A DNA stretch of 64,000 nt, from NCBI RefSeq assembly GCF_030687535.1, contig NZ_CP117437.1:5887501-5951500 (forward strand), written 5' to 3'. Positions 35,901 through 42,571 of this stretch are shown piece after piece; within the stretch, counting starts at the first letter, position 1; every line of letters starts with the position of its first letter. The notes beneath the pieces are model-generated. The model was not told the DNA's origin, searched no databases, and saw only the letters and a list, made by a program, of their open reading frames with translations. Position numbers and translations under genes: made by a program. The stretch is from Pseudomonas sp. FP2335 (GTDB lineage Bacteria > Pseudomonadota > Gammaproteobacteria > Pseudomonadales > Pseudomonadaceae).

Positions 35901-37384
35901 GCGACTTTGAGCGCGACCGCTTACACCGCGAAGTCCTGCGTACTCAGGGACACCTGAGTACACGCCAGCGTTATGATCGCTGCGGCCGATTGCGCTCGCG
36001 CGAACGCGGCCATATCAGCCGGGCATCGGTACTCCCTGGCGCAGTACTAAAACAGTTCGAGTATGACCCCGCCGATAACTTGGTGGGCAAGCTTGAGCAA
36101 CGGCCCGGCGGTCAGCACAGCCAGTTGCTGCATTACGATGCAACCGACCGAATAATCGCCAGCCAGGACAATTTTGCAGCACGACACGAAACCTATTCCT
36201 ATGACGCCGCTGCCAACCTGCTCGATGGCCCACAGGCTGGCGCCGGACTGGTTGTACACAACAAGCTCCTGACATACCAAGACAAACGCTATCGCTACGA
36301 CGGTTTCGGCCGCATGGTCGAGAAGCGAAGTGCCCAACGCGGCGTCCAGCGATTCGCCTATGACGCTGAACATCGCTTGATTGAGGTACGAAATGAACAG
36401 GGCACGCAGCGATCAGTCGTCCGCATGTCCTACGACCCTCTTGGCCGACGAACATCCAAAACAACCCACGACGCAAATGGCCATTTACTGAGTGAAACTC
36501 GCTTCACATGGGATGGGCTGCGGTTGGTGCAAGAGCACAAACATGCGCAGACCAGTCTTTATATCTACGGTGACGAAGGTCACGAACCCCTGGCCAGGGT
36601 TGACGGGACAGGCGCCCAGCAAAAAGTGCGCTATTACCACAATGACATGAACGGGCTGCCCGAGTTGCTTTCGGAAGCAGAAGGCCAGACAGTCTGGCAA
36701 GCCAGCTATCAGGTCTGGGGAAACACCGTTCGAGAAACGCGTGAGCCTTACTACATTGAAGAGCAGAACCTGCGGTTCCAGGGGCAGTATCTGGATCGGG
36801 AGACTGGCCTGCATCACAACATTTTCCGCTTCTACGATCCGGATATCGGCCGCTTCACTACGCCTGACCCCATTGGCCTCGCCGGGGGGCTGAATCTTTA
36901 TCTGTATTCAACGAATCCGCTGACGTGGATCGACCCCTACGGCCTGAACCCGAAGGATTTGGTACGGTACAAGCCCAAAGATTCCGTGACACCCAAGGCT
37001 GGTGGTCGTGGCACAGCCATCAATCGGGCTTGGGGAGAAGAGCGGGAGCTTGTGACCCGCGGTGGCGGCTCAAGAGACTGGGCGGACCATGAGCGTGAGT
37101 TGATCAAAAATACCAAGAGCAACGCACGCTTGAATTCTTTGATGTCCAAAGCAGGCTACACCGGCCACCACATCAACAGCGTCGAAGGTAACGGTGCATT
37201 GGGCAAAGCCTGGAAAGGTGACCCAAGGAACATTGTGTTCTTGCAAAACGCGAACCATCCAAGTGGCATTGACGAACACTTGAACAGCCCGCAAGGGCAC
37301 AGGAAGAATTACGCCAACGCAGGCAAAGGCCGATTGATCGACCGAGCCAGAACACCCGCTACAAAACCCGGCTGCGGTAAATAG
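32936..37384 (+). CDS. PAAR-RHS T6SS effector with C-terminal GHH/HNH-like nuclease domain
   Basis: 1482 residues. The prePAAR motif AARMGDALAH (7-16) and transmembrane segments (to about 75) are followed by a PAAR domain (about 170-235; HPPMPPQFLAEGSDKVTVNG and VTIGGGSVVVREI), a second hydrophobic stretch, then many YD/RHS repeats forming the toxin-holding cocoon (for example YRYDSHGQPVEIIDATG). The RHS core ends at DPIGLAGGLNLYLYSTNPLTWIDPYGL, residue 1337. The remaining 145 residues are the toxin: GHHINSVEGN (GHH 1410-1412), GDPRNIVFL (1428-1436), H1441 and DEH (1446-1448). This pattern fits the HNH/endonuclease VII superfamily, so DNA cleavage is likely but not proved. The second half of the gene is visibly more AT-rich and uses TTA codons. 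Confidence 0.9.
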   Translation: MADALWAARMGDALAHTSMMADILGGVLEVAANIAITAVATAAVVAATGITVATGGLGCFLLGAVVGTIVGLAMSKTGADKGLSNLCESFSNALFPPTVQANILTGSTNTLTNNIPAARAAGAISSHVAPAGTELEEPAPEPGYLDMAESFFSQMWRPTVATPAPGAVPKPLDLVVCMKHPPMPPQFLAEGSDKVTVNGQPAVRSGDRSTCDATVVGSGLISSNVTIGGGSVVVREIRSGKTPGVGLAVTALLMLKGGKGKFFSKLPCMLISGATSMAVSSAMGAMANAAMGSSNPVHAATGAKVLGDVEELDFVLPGILPIAWQRVYNSRDERSGSLLGAGWSVAYEVCVDIRPHPEGGETLIYTDEQGRPIDMGSIPLGGAVFSAGEGLAVRRHLNGQLLIESDDGLYRLFEPTANPSRLRLSQLGDRNDNRIYIDYDEAGHLVRLRDTHDLVQVELIREQGQLALIERVYPDQRREVLVSYGYDMAGSLAQVSDATGQVQRRFAYDNGRRMVEHQLPTGLRCFYEWALVENLEWRVVRHWTDEGDAYQFDYDLQAGLTRITDGLQRVSTRLWNTQHQIIQYSDNLGQTWLFEWNDERQLLSATDPQGGRYEYSYDEAGNLIGESDPLGRSDSTVWLEHWALPVSVTDCEGNTWRSRYDARGNCTVETDPLGHVTRYRYDSHGQPVEIIDATGKSKRLRWNPFGQLIEHIDCSGYPTRFSYDERGYLQVIIDALGERTSFVHDAQGRVLSTQLPDGRTEYFQRDGSGQLVAHTDFAGHSTHYQRNRKGQVRERVDAHGRQVSFAYDSYGRLRTLTNENGEQYRFEWDANDRVSEQQDLDGSLRRYDYDALNNISRMEAVAAPVGIGLAVVTAVPEPSIVHDFERDAAGRMVVKVTDDGRTEYSYDLLDQLKAVTFTHKTGQQHTVSFTYDALGQTVEEKTRAGVLQHCYDELGNLNQTRLPDGRWLNRLYYGSGHLHQINLDGRVISDFERDRLHREVLRTQGHLSTRQRYDRCGRLRSRERGHISRASVLPGAVLKQFEYDPADNLVGKLEQRPGGQHSQLLHYDATDRIIASQDNFAARHETYSYDAAANLLDGPQAGAGLVVHNKLLTYQDKRYRYDGFGRMVEKRSAQRGVQRFAYDAEHRLIEVRNEQGTQRSVVRMSYDPLGRRTSKTTHDANGHLLSETRFTWDGLRLVQEHKHAQTSLYIYGDEGHEPLARVDGTGAQQKVRYYHNDMNGLPELLSEAEGQTVWQASYQVWGNTVRETREPYYIEEQNLRFQGQYLDRETGLHHNIFRFYDPDIGRFTTPDPIGLAGGLNLYLYSTNPLTWIDPYGLNPKDLVRYKPKDSVTPKAGGRGTAINRAWGEERELVTRGGGSRDWADHERELIKNTKSNARLNSLMSKAGYTGHHINSVEGNGALGKAWKGDPRNIVFLQNANHPSGIDEHLNSPQGHRKNYANAGKGRLIDRARTPATKPGCGK

Positions 37385-37403
37385 GTTTCCATTGGAGAAG
37401 AAC

Positions 37404-38003
37404 ATGAGCGCCCTCGATAACGCCTTTAAAGAATTGCGCCGCATCCACAAGAAATTTGACATCGAAGGGAGCTTCGAAAAAAACGGCCAGGCAAACGCCA
37501 AATGGCCACAAACCCTGCCTCGCTCCTCTGAGACGGACTACTTTTACGACTTTTGCGAGCCTGTCGATGTAGAAATCGAAACAGGTTTGACCCCCATCCG
37601 CTTTTTCAGCTTGGACGCATTGGAAGATGGTCAGGTCGGTTACAAGTGGGCAGGCGAATCCAACAAGACTGAGTTGAATGGAAATTGGCCGGCACAACAT
37701 CTGGTTTTCATGGATGACATCGGTGGTGGCAAGCCGGTTATCGCAGTTACCGATATTCCAGGCACACCCGTATTGGCGAGCTACGATGCCATAGCGCCTT
37801 TCAAGATTGCCGACTCTCTTGCGGATTTTCTGCTGGCCTTCGCCAAGACTGTCGAGATCGTCCATGGAAAATTCGACATTTTTGATATCTACAACGACGA
37901 CGATGAGCTCTCCAGCAAATTCGTCAAGCTACTCAACAAGGAAGTCGGCCCGTTACTGGGCGAGGAAAATTACCAACGCTTTTTTGACTACTTCTACGGC
38001 TGA
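37404..38003 (+). CDS. SUKH/SMI1-KNR4-like immunity protein for the RHS toxin
   Basis: 199 residues, cytoplasmic and acidic, starting at ATG 37404 with GGAGAAG 4 bases upstream, 19 bases after the RHS stop. The sequence has the SMI1/KNR4 (SUKH) pattern: RFFSLDALEDGQVGY, HLVFMDDIGGGKPVIAV (an IGGG strand-turn typical of the family), ASYDAIAPFKIADSLADFLLAFA and a helical acidic C-terminus. SUKH proteins are the commonest immunity proteins for nuclease toxins of the HNH type, which supports the toxin call. Low GC compared with the core genes, as for the toxin domain. The partnership is inferred from position. Confidence 0.85.
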   Translation: MSALDNAFKELRRIHKKFDIEGSFEKNGQANAKWPQTLPRSSETDYFYDFCEPVDVEIETGLTPIRFFSLDALEDGQVGYKWAGESNKTELNGNWPAQHLVFMDDIGGGKPVIAVTDIPGTPVLASYDAIAPFKIADSLADFLLAFAKTVEIVHGKFDIFDIYNDDDELSSKFVKLLNKEVGPLLGEENYQRFFDYFYG

Positions 38004-38020
38004 GTCAGGTCAGACCCCAC

Positions 38021-38046
38021 AAAAAAGGCACAGCCCAGTCGGCGTG
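38021..38046 (-). terminator. Terminator of the eagT6-effector-immunity unit
   Basis: On the minus strand CACGCC (38046-38041), a 5-base loop, and GGC-T-GTG (one bulge) are followed by CC and TTTTTT. It lies between two convergent genes, 38 bases after the stop of the minus-strand immunity gene. Its sequence is related to the terminator at 40486-40515: 13 identical bases (38034-38046 and 40498-40510) and the shared CCCACAAAAAA on the other side. Confidence 0.65.
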
Positions 38047-38083
38047 GGACAAGCGTCCTGACCGTCCATGGTCATTCGCGACA

Positions 38084-38617
38084 TCAGATGTTGGCGGGGA
38101 CGAAGTCGGGCCCACCCAGTTTGTCCCGAACCACCAGCGCAGTACGCATCAACGGCCCCCACAGGCCGTTCTGGCTATTCCAGCCAGCGCCCGCCCAGCG
38201 GGTATCGCCGACAAGGGCAGCCTTGTTGCGTTCCAGCTGCTTCTGCAGGGCCACTGCCACAGCCCCCATGTCGATCTCGAACAGGTCGGCATACAGACCA
38301 TCGGGGTTCGTGCGCTTTTTGCTCAGGCAAAAACGGTAGTACCACACCCACACTGCCGCGGCGTAAATCGCCCGATTACGATCAGGGTAAGTCGCGAGGA
38401 TTTTAAGCAAGGCCGCGACGAAACAACCTGGGAATTGCGGGTCGCGGGTCTCTTGCCAATAGCGCACCACCAACAGATCGAACGCTGCGACCACATTCTG
38501 TGGCTCGTCGTTGTCGCTCTTGGCTTCTTGAAAGTAGAACGGTTCGCCCACCAGGAACTTATCCAGGTCGTTATTCGCCAGGGCAAGCAGCAGCACATTA
38601 TCTAAATTGGCACTCAT
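38084..38617 (-). CDS. Putative immunity protein of the Tse6-type effector
   Basis: 177 residues, no signal peptide, apparently all helical (NVLLLALANNDLDKFLVGEP, FVAALLKILATYPDRNRAIY, AAAVWVWYYRFCLSKKRT). I do not recognise the family. Its ATG overlaps the effector stop by 4 bases (ATGA), the usual arrangement for T6SS immunity genes, so it probably neutralises the toxin domain of the preceding gene. It is nearly twice as long as P. aeruginosa Tsi6 and shows no similarity to it that I can see, which fits an effector C-terminus that has been exchanged. The C-terminal WAGAGWNSQNGLWGPLMRTA region is rich in tryptophan. Confidence 0.7.
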   Translation of the reverse strand: MSANLDNVLLLALANNDLDKFLVGEPFYFQEAKSDNDEPQNVVAAFDLLVVRYWQETRDPQFPGCFVAALLKILATYPDRNRAIYAAAVWVWYYRFCLSKKRTNPDGLYADLFEIDMGAVAVALQKQLERNKAALVGDTRWAGAGWNSQNGLWGPLMRTALVVRDKLGGPDFVPANI

Positions 38618-39900
38618 TGGATTCTCACTACGTCTGGGTTCGCGAGCAGGAAATTGATGTCGTTGCCGTGTGGAATGCCCACATTGTCCAGCACCGCCTC
38701 ACGCATCCCGCCAGGATGGGTCACGCCACCGGGGCGCCAGAGTGAGTTGGCTCCGCGTTCATTACCGGTTGGCATGACGACCTTGGGATTGTTCAGGTCC
38801 ATCATATAAATTTCTTTGCCGGTAAAGGTGCCAGGGTCATAACCCAGGGCCTTTTCCAGGACCGCAAGGTCGCCGGTCTTTTTGAATTCGCCGACAACGC
38901 CGTGCAGGTCCGACTTCGCCATGACGTACTTGGAAGGACTGAATGTTGTGTACATCGGGTTGGCGATATCATCCGGCGTGAAGAGGAACGCCCCCCCTTC
39001 ATCCTGAAACACCTTGAGGTGCTTGGAGATATAAGAACCCTCAAGATAGTCGGCAGGATTCGGTCGACTGTACTGGGGAATCGCCATGATGTCGTCTTGG
39101 GTATAACCCGGCTTGAACCGCACCTTGGGGGTCGTGCCGATTTTTGCCATTTTCGGCCCAAGCCCCAGAAGCGCCATGCCGGCAACCCCTTGCAGCAAAT
39201 CCCGATAGCCTGGGCCCAAACGATCCCCCAGGTCGCCCAGCAACGCCATACCGCCCATCACCGCGCCGCCGATTACCACGAACCCGGCCAGGGCAGCCAG
39301 CCCGGCCATCGCCGCCAGGATCGCAGCGCCACCCATGGCCAGGATGCCCAAGGCTTCAAACCCGGTATGCATCCAGCCCTCGATATCCAGCACAAAGGCG
39401 ACCGAGACGGTTGGCCCACCGATAAAGGTATTGGGGCTGCCACTCTTGATATGGGCACCGCACACCATTTTGCTGTGCAGGCGTGCTGCCGGCTTGCCGT
39501 TGATAAACACGGTGGCACTGCCTTCGGCGATCAAAACCGGGAAGGGCCAAACCGGGTGATTCATCGGCAGCCCAGTGCAGGAGGAGGCAATATCCTCACC
39601 GGCGCGCATCGCATTGAGGCCGTTGATATAGACGTTGAAACTGCCCGCCACCAGTGCCCCTGTCGTGGGCTCGGGCAGGTTGAAAATGGTACTCAAGCCC
39701 TTGACCACCTGGAACATCGACAGCCCACCCGCCGCGACTGAGCCGGCCATGATTGCCACTGCCAGTCCACCCGTGGCAACTGTCGCTGCGATCACCGCGG
39801 CACCGATCAATGCACCTGCGACTGCGCCCGCCAGCATTGCAGCGACGCCGAATCCGTGGGCTATTTCATCACCCAAGCGGGCTGCTGCTTGCGCATCCAT
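38614..39900 (-). CDS. Tse6-type PAAR effector with unassigned C-terminal toxin domain
   Basis: 428 residues. The N-terminal 250 closely follow the Tse6 plan: prePAAR motif AARLGDEIAH (6-15), transmembrane helices (about 18-62), PAAR domain (about 85-172; VLIAEGSATVFINGKPAARL, SPNTFIGGPTVSVAFV) and a second hydrophobic segment (about 181-225). In P. aeruginosa this part carries an NAD(P)+ glycohydrolase across the inner membrane of the target. Here residues about 285-428 form the toxin region (GSYISKHLKVFQDEGGAFLF, VVMPTGNERGANSLWRPGG, GGMREAVLDNVGIPHGND); I cannot assign it to an enzyme family. EagT6 lies 43 bases upstream and a putative immunity gene overlaps the end. Confidence 0.88.
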   Translation of the reverse strand: MDAQAAARLGDEIAHGFGVAAMLAGAVAGALIGAAVIAATVATGGLAVAIMAGSVAAGGLSMFQVVKGLSTIFNLPEPTTGALVAGSFNVYINGLNAMRAGEDIASSCTGLPMNHPVWPFPVLIAEGSATVFINGKPAARLHSKMVCGAHIKSGSPNTFIGGPTVSVAFVLDIEGWMHTGFEALGILAMGGAAILAAMAGLAALAGFVVIGGAVMGGMALLGDLGDRLGPGYRDLLQGVAGMALLGLGPKMAKIGTTPKVRFKPGYTQDDIMAIPQYSRPNPADYLEGSYISKHLKVFQDEGGAFLFTPDDIANPMYTTFSPSKYVMAKSDLHGVVGEFKKTGDLAVLEKALGYDPGTFTGKEIYMMDLNNPKVVMPTGNERGANSLWRPGGVTHPGGMREAVLDNVGIPHGNDINFLLANPDVVRIQ

Positions 39901-39943
39901 TGCGTGTATCTACCGTATGGGTTAAACCGCTGCCGTGTGCGAA

Positions 39944-40378
39944 TCAGGCGCCAGACACAAGGGGCTTCAGGCTGCTCATGGCGATTTTCCAGGCCGTCTC
40001 GTGAGACGCCAGGTCACCCGGCGTGGTCGTCAGTGTGGTAATCAGCACGGCCGGTTTTCGCTCAATAAACATCTGGCGCAACATCAGCTCGCGCCCTTCC
40101 CGCTTCCAGGTGTAATCCACCAGTGTGGCGGCATGTCCATGCAGCACCGTGTCCCAGCGTTGGATCAACTTGAACTCCGGCAATTGCTGCTCGGCGCTTT
40201 GCACTTGCTTGTCGATGTAATCCGCGAAGGTCGCATCACCTTGGGAGGCATCACGACTGATGACAAAGCTGGCTTCCTTGGCGCTGCCAACAGCTGGCAG
40301 CTTGAAGATATTGATACTCTGGTCCTGCCAGGTATCAGGGATTTCGAGGTCTGCTTCTTGAATTCTGTAGAGGGTCAC
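39944..40378 (-). CDS. eagT6: Effector chaperone EagT6
   Basis: EagT6 binds and shields the transmembrane segments of Tse6-type effectors and helps load them on VgrG. 144 residues starting at GTG 40378: MTLYRIQEADLEIPDTWQDQ, SINIFKLP, EASFVISRDASQGDATF, then the strand pair YTWKREGRELMLRQMFIER and AVLITTLTTTPGDL. This closely matches the P. aeruginosa protein as I recall it. No ATG is available; GGAAAG lies about 8 bases upstream of the GTG. The open frame extends further to 40480 through promoter-like DNA. The gene pairs with the effector 43 bases downstream. Confidence 0.92.
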   Translation of the reverse strand: MTLYRIQEADLEIPDTWQDQSINIFKLPAVGSAKEASFVISRDASQGDATFADYIDKQVQSAEQQLPEFKLIQRWDTVLHGHAATLVDYTWKREGRELMLRQMFIERKPAVLITTLTTTPGDLASHETAWKIAMSSLKPLVSGA

Positions 40379-40421
40379 GGTGATCGCTTTCCATGGACAT
40401 GAGTGACTCGGGAAGGCGCAA

Positions 40422-40450
40422 ATAGTCGAGTAATGCTTCACAACAATCAA
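40422..40450 (-). promoter_or_regulatory. Candidate sigma-70 promoter for eagT6-effector-immunity
   Basis: On the minus strand TTGATT (40450-40445) and GACTAT (40427-40422) are 17 bases apart, about 44 bases before the eagT6 GTG. Both hexamers match 4 of 6 or better. No experimental support. Confidence 0.4.
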
Positions 40451-40485
40451 GCCGAGGGCGATACCCTGACCCGGTCCCACAAAAA

Positions 40486-40515
40486 ATGGGCACCCAACCC
40501 AGTCGGCGTGCCCAT
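40486..40515 (-). terminator. Rho-independent terminator of the HU gene
   Basis: ATGGGCAC (40486-40493) pairs perfectly with GTGCCCAT (40508-40515) around a 14-base loop. On the minus strand the stem is followed by TTTTTT, 40 bases after the HU stop. On the plus strand CTTTTCT follows, so it may act both ways. Confidence 0.8.
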
Positions 40516-40555
40516 CTTTTCTACCACCCCACCTCCCTTCGAGGCGCTACCGCCG

Positions 40556-40831
40556 TTACGGGTTGACGCTGTCTTTGAGCGACTTGCCCGGCTTGAACGC
40601 AACGGTGTTGCTCGCCTTGATCTTCACTGGCTCGCCGGTCTGTGGGTTCTTGCCGGTGCGGGCGCCGCGGTGGCGTTGCAAGAAGGTGCCGAAGCCAACC
40701 AGGGTGACGCTGTCCTTGCGGTGCAGGGCGCCGGTGATTTCTTCGAGAACGGCGTTGAGGACGCGGTTGGCCTGTTCTTTGGTGAGATCCGCTTTTTCAG
40801 CGATGGCGGCTGCGAGTTCTGGTTTACGCAT
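40556..40831 (-). CDS. hupA: HU-family DNA-binding protein
   Basis: Nucleoid protein that bends and compacts DNA. 91 residues: MRKPELAAAIAEKADLTKEQ, then the HU signature GFGTFLQRHRGARTGKNPQTGEP with the DNA-binding beta arm, and the end VAFKPGKSLKDSVNP. It matches the HU copy that lies beside the rubredoxin reductase gene in other Pseudomonas genomes; which of the alpha/beta symbols is proper is uncertain. The 190-base leader region contains three tandem perfect hairpins (see 40832-41022). Confidence 0.93.
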   Translation of the reverse strand: MRKPELAAAIAEKADLTKEQANRVLNAVLEEITGALHRKDSVTLVGFGTFLQRHRGARTGKNPQTGEPVKIKASNTVAFKPGKSLKDSVNP

Positions 40832-41022
40832 AAATGAAGCCTCTTTGACGGTTTTTTGTTGTTATGTCCGTGCTGCTCTCTAATGGAGCAGCGCCCAAAG
40901 CGCCGCAGGCTCTACTCTGCGGCAGACGGGAGTGAGGATGGCATGCCCTAGGACGCCGCGCCAGTCTCGCGGCGACCTTTCTGGGGATAGGAACGTGCTG
41001 ATTCCGACAGAACGACTGGTAT
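40832..41022 (-). promoter_or_regulatory. Structured leader region of the HU gene: three tandem hairpins
   Basis: Between the rubredoxin reductase stop and the HU start are three perfect inverted repeats, each with a 7-base stem and a 7- or 8-base loop: 40954-40960/40968-40974 (CGCCGCG/CGCGGCG), 40902-40908/40917-40923 (GCCGCAG/CTGCGGC) and 40872-40878/40886-40892 (GCTGCTC/GAGCAGC). None is followed by a T-run on the minus strand, so they do not look like terminators. No clear -10/-35 pair was found. They may be a folded 5' untranslated region or a small RNA. Confidence 0.55.
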
Positions 41023-42171
41023 TTACGCCAACAATGGTGGGAGTTCTTTGTTGAGCGCCAGTTTTTCCATCACGGCGCTACCGGTCAGCGCGTAACCCAG
41101 CAGGCGACCGCTGGCGTCGCGACACAGCGCCTTGATGTCGGCGCCCTGGCCTTCGACACTCCATACGCCTTCGCTGCCCCGTGGCGGCGGCGAGACCACC
41201 AGCGGGCAGATCGGGGTTTTCACGGTAATCGGCATCGGTCCGTAGCTGACCGCCGTGGCATTGCCGACCAGGGTCTGGGCCAGGGCGCGGGCGCAGCTCA
41301 TCAGTGGCATCACGTACAGCAGGTTCAGGCCATCGACCTCGGCGCAGTCACCCAGGGCATAGATATTGGCGTGGGAGGTCTTGAGGTGGCGGTCCACCGT
41401 GACGCCACGATTGGTCTGCAAACCGGCGGCAGCAGCCAGGTCTACCCGTGGGCGCAGGCCGATGGCAGAGACCACCAGGTCGCAGTGGATCACTTCACCG
41501 TCCGACAAGTGCGCTTCCAGCCCGTCAGCACCGCGCTGCAGGCGGTTGAGCACCGGGCCCAGGTGGAAACGCGCACCAAGCCCTTCCAGCCCGGCCTGCA
41601 CCGCAGCGGCCGCAGCCGGGTGCAGCAGGGTCGGCATGACTTGCTCGCACGGGGCCACCAGTTCGACTTCGTAGCCGCCAAGGATCAGGTCGTTGGCAAA
41701 CTCACAGCCAATCAGACCTGCGCCAAGCAGCAACACCCGGCGCTTGCCGGCAGCGGCGGCACGAAAGCGTGCGTAGTCTTCAAGGTCGTTGATCGGGAAT
41801 ATCAGCTCGGCGGCATCGCCTTCCACCGGCACACGCACGGTCTCGGCGCCCCAGGCCAGGATCAGGTCGCGATAGGCCACCGCTTCCTCGCCGATCCACA
41901 GGCGCTTGTGGCCCGGGTCGATGCCGCTGACGCGGGTGTGGGTGCGCACTTCAGCCTTGAGTTGCTCGGCCATGGCGCCGGGTTCGGCCATACTCAGGCC
42001 ATCGGCTTCCTTGTTCTTGCCAAAGCCGGTGGAGAGCATGGGCTTGGAGTAGGAACGCCCGTCATCGGCGGTGATCAGCAGCAATGGGGTCTCGCTGTCG
42101 AGCTTGCGAAACTCCCGGGCCAGGTTGTAACCGGCCAACCCTGTGCCGATGATCACGACAGGTGCGTTCAT
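41023..42171 (-). CDS. alkT: Rubredoxin-NAD+ reductase
   Basis: FAD enzyme that passes electrons from NADH to rubredoxin. 382 residues. Dinucleotide-binding motif near the start ([18 protein letters not shown]), second NAD-binding motif [17 protein letters not shown], and the FAD motif [12 protein letters not shown] near residue 280. No redox-active cysteine pair, as expected for this family. The rubredoxin gene lies 36 bases upstream in the same direction, so the pair forms an operon that supplies electrons for alkane hydroxylation or oxygen/peroxide reduction; the acceptor is not encoded here. Confidence 0.93.
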   Translation of the reverse strand: MNAPVVIIGTGLAGYNLAREFRKLDSETPLLLITADDGRSYSKPMLSTGFGKNKEADGLSMAEPGAMAEQLKAEVRTHTRVSGIDPGHKRLWIGEEAVAYRDLILAWGAETVRVPVEGDAAELIFPINDLEDYARFRAAAAGKRRVLLLGAGLIGCEFANDLILGGYEVELVAPCEQVMPTLLHPAAAAAVQAGLEGLGARFHLGPVLNRLQRGADGLEAHLSDGEVIHCDLVVSAIGLRPRVDLAAAAGLQTNRGVTVDRHLKTSHANIYALGDCAEVDGLNLLYVMPLMSCARALAQTLVGNATAVSYGPMPITVKTPICPLVVSPPPRGSEGVWSVEGQGADIKALCRDASGRLLGYALTGSAVMEKLALNKELPPLLA

Positions 42172-42207
42172 TCCTTTCTCCTTGTAGTACGTTTCTTTGC
42201 TTGAAAA

Positions 42208-42375
42208 TTAACCGATTTCGATCATTTCGAAATCCATCTTGCCCACGCCGCAGTCAGGGCACAGCCAGTCTTCCGGGACGTCTTGCCACAGGGTGCCCGG
42301 CGCGATGCCGTCATCCGGCCAGCCGTCTTTTTCGTCGTAGATCAGGCCGCAGACTACACATTGCCACTTCTTCAT
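42208..42375 (-). CDS. rubA: Rubredoxin
   Basis: Small iron electron carrier, 55 residues from ATG 42375. Two CxxCG knuckles, C6-C9 and C39-C42 ([11 protein letters not shown] and [10 protein letters not shown]), bind one iron. The surrounding [20 protein letters not shown] is standard. The frame is open up to 42900 but the extension has no homology and overlaps ubiC. Only one rubredoxin is present here, whereas P. aeruginosa PAO1 has two in tandem at this place. Confidence 0.97.
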   Translation of the reverse strand: MKKWQCVVCGLIYDEKDGWPDDGIAPGTLWQDVPEDWLCPDCGVGKMDFEMIEIG

Positions 42376-42571
42376 TACTTGTTTCCTCAGGGTCCAGGCA
42401 TCTTGGCCGACGGTCGATAGATCCAGCATTGCCGCACGGCTCAGGGCGTTTTGTACTGATCGGGGCGTGCAGATGCAAGCATGATCGACGCAAACGGCAG
42501 GGCCGGCCCGGCAAAATCCCGGGACGCCATGGTAAGCTCGCCGCCTCTTTTGCTGCCAATACTGACTCACC

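Noticed and set aside
38084..38617. Naming this gene tsi6
   Set aside because: Position fits, but its length (177 residues) and sequence do not resemble the short Tsi6 of P. aeruginosa as I know it.
41023..42375. An alkane hydroxylase next to the rubredoxin genes
   Set aside because: No AlkB-like membrane protein with histidine boxes is encoded in the window; the neighbours are HU and ubiC.
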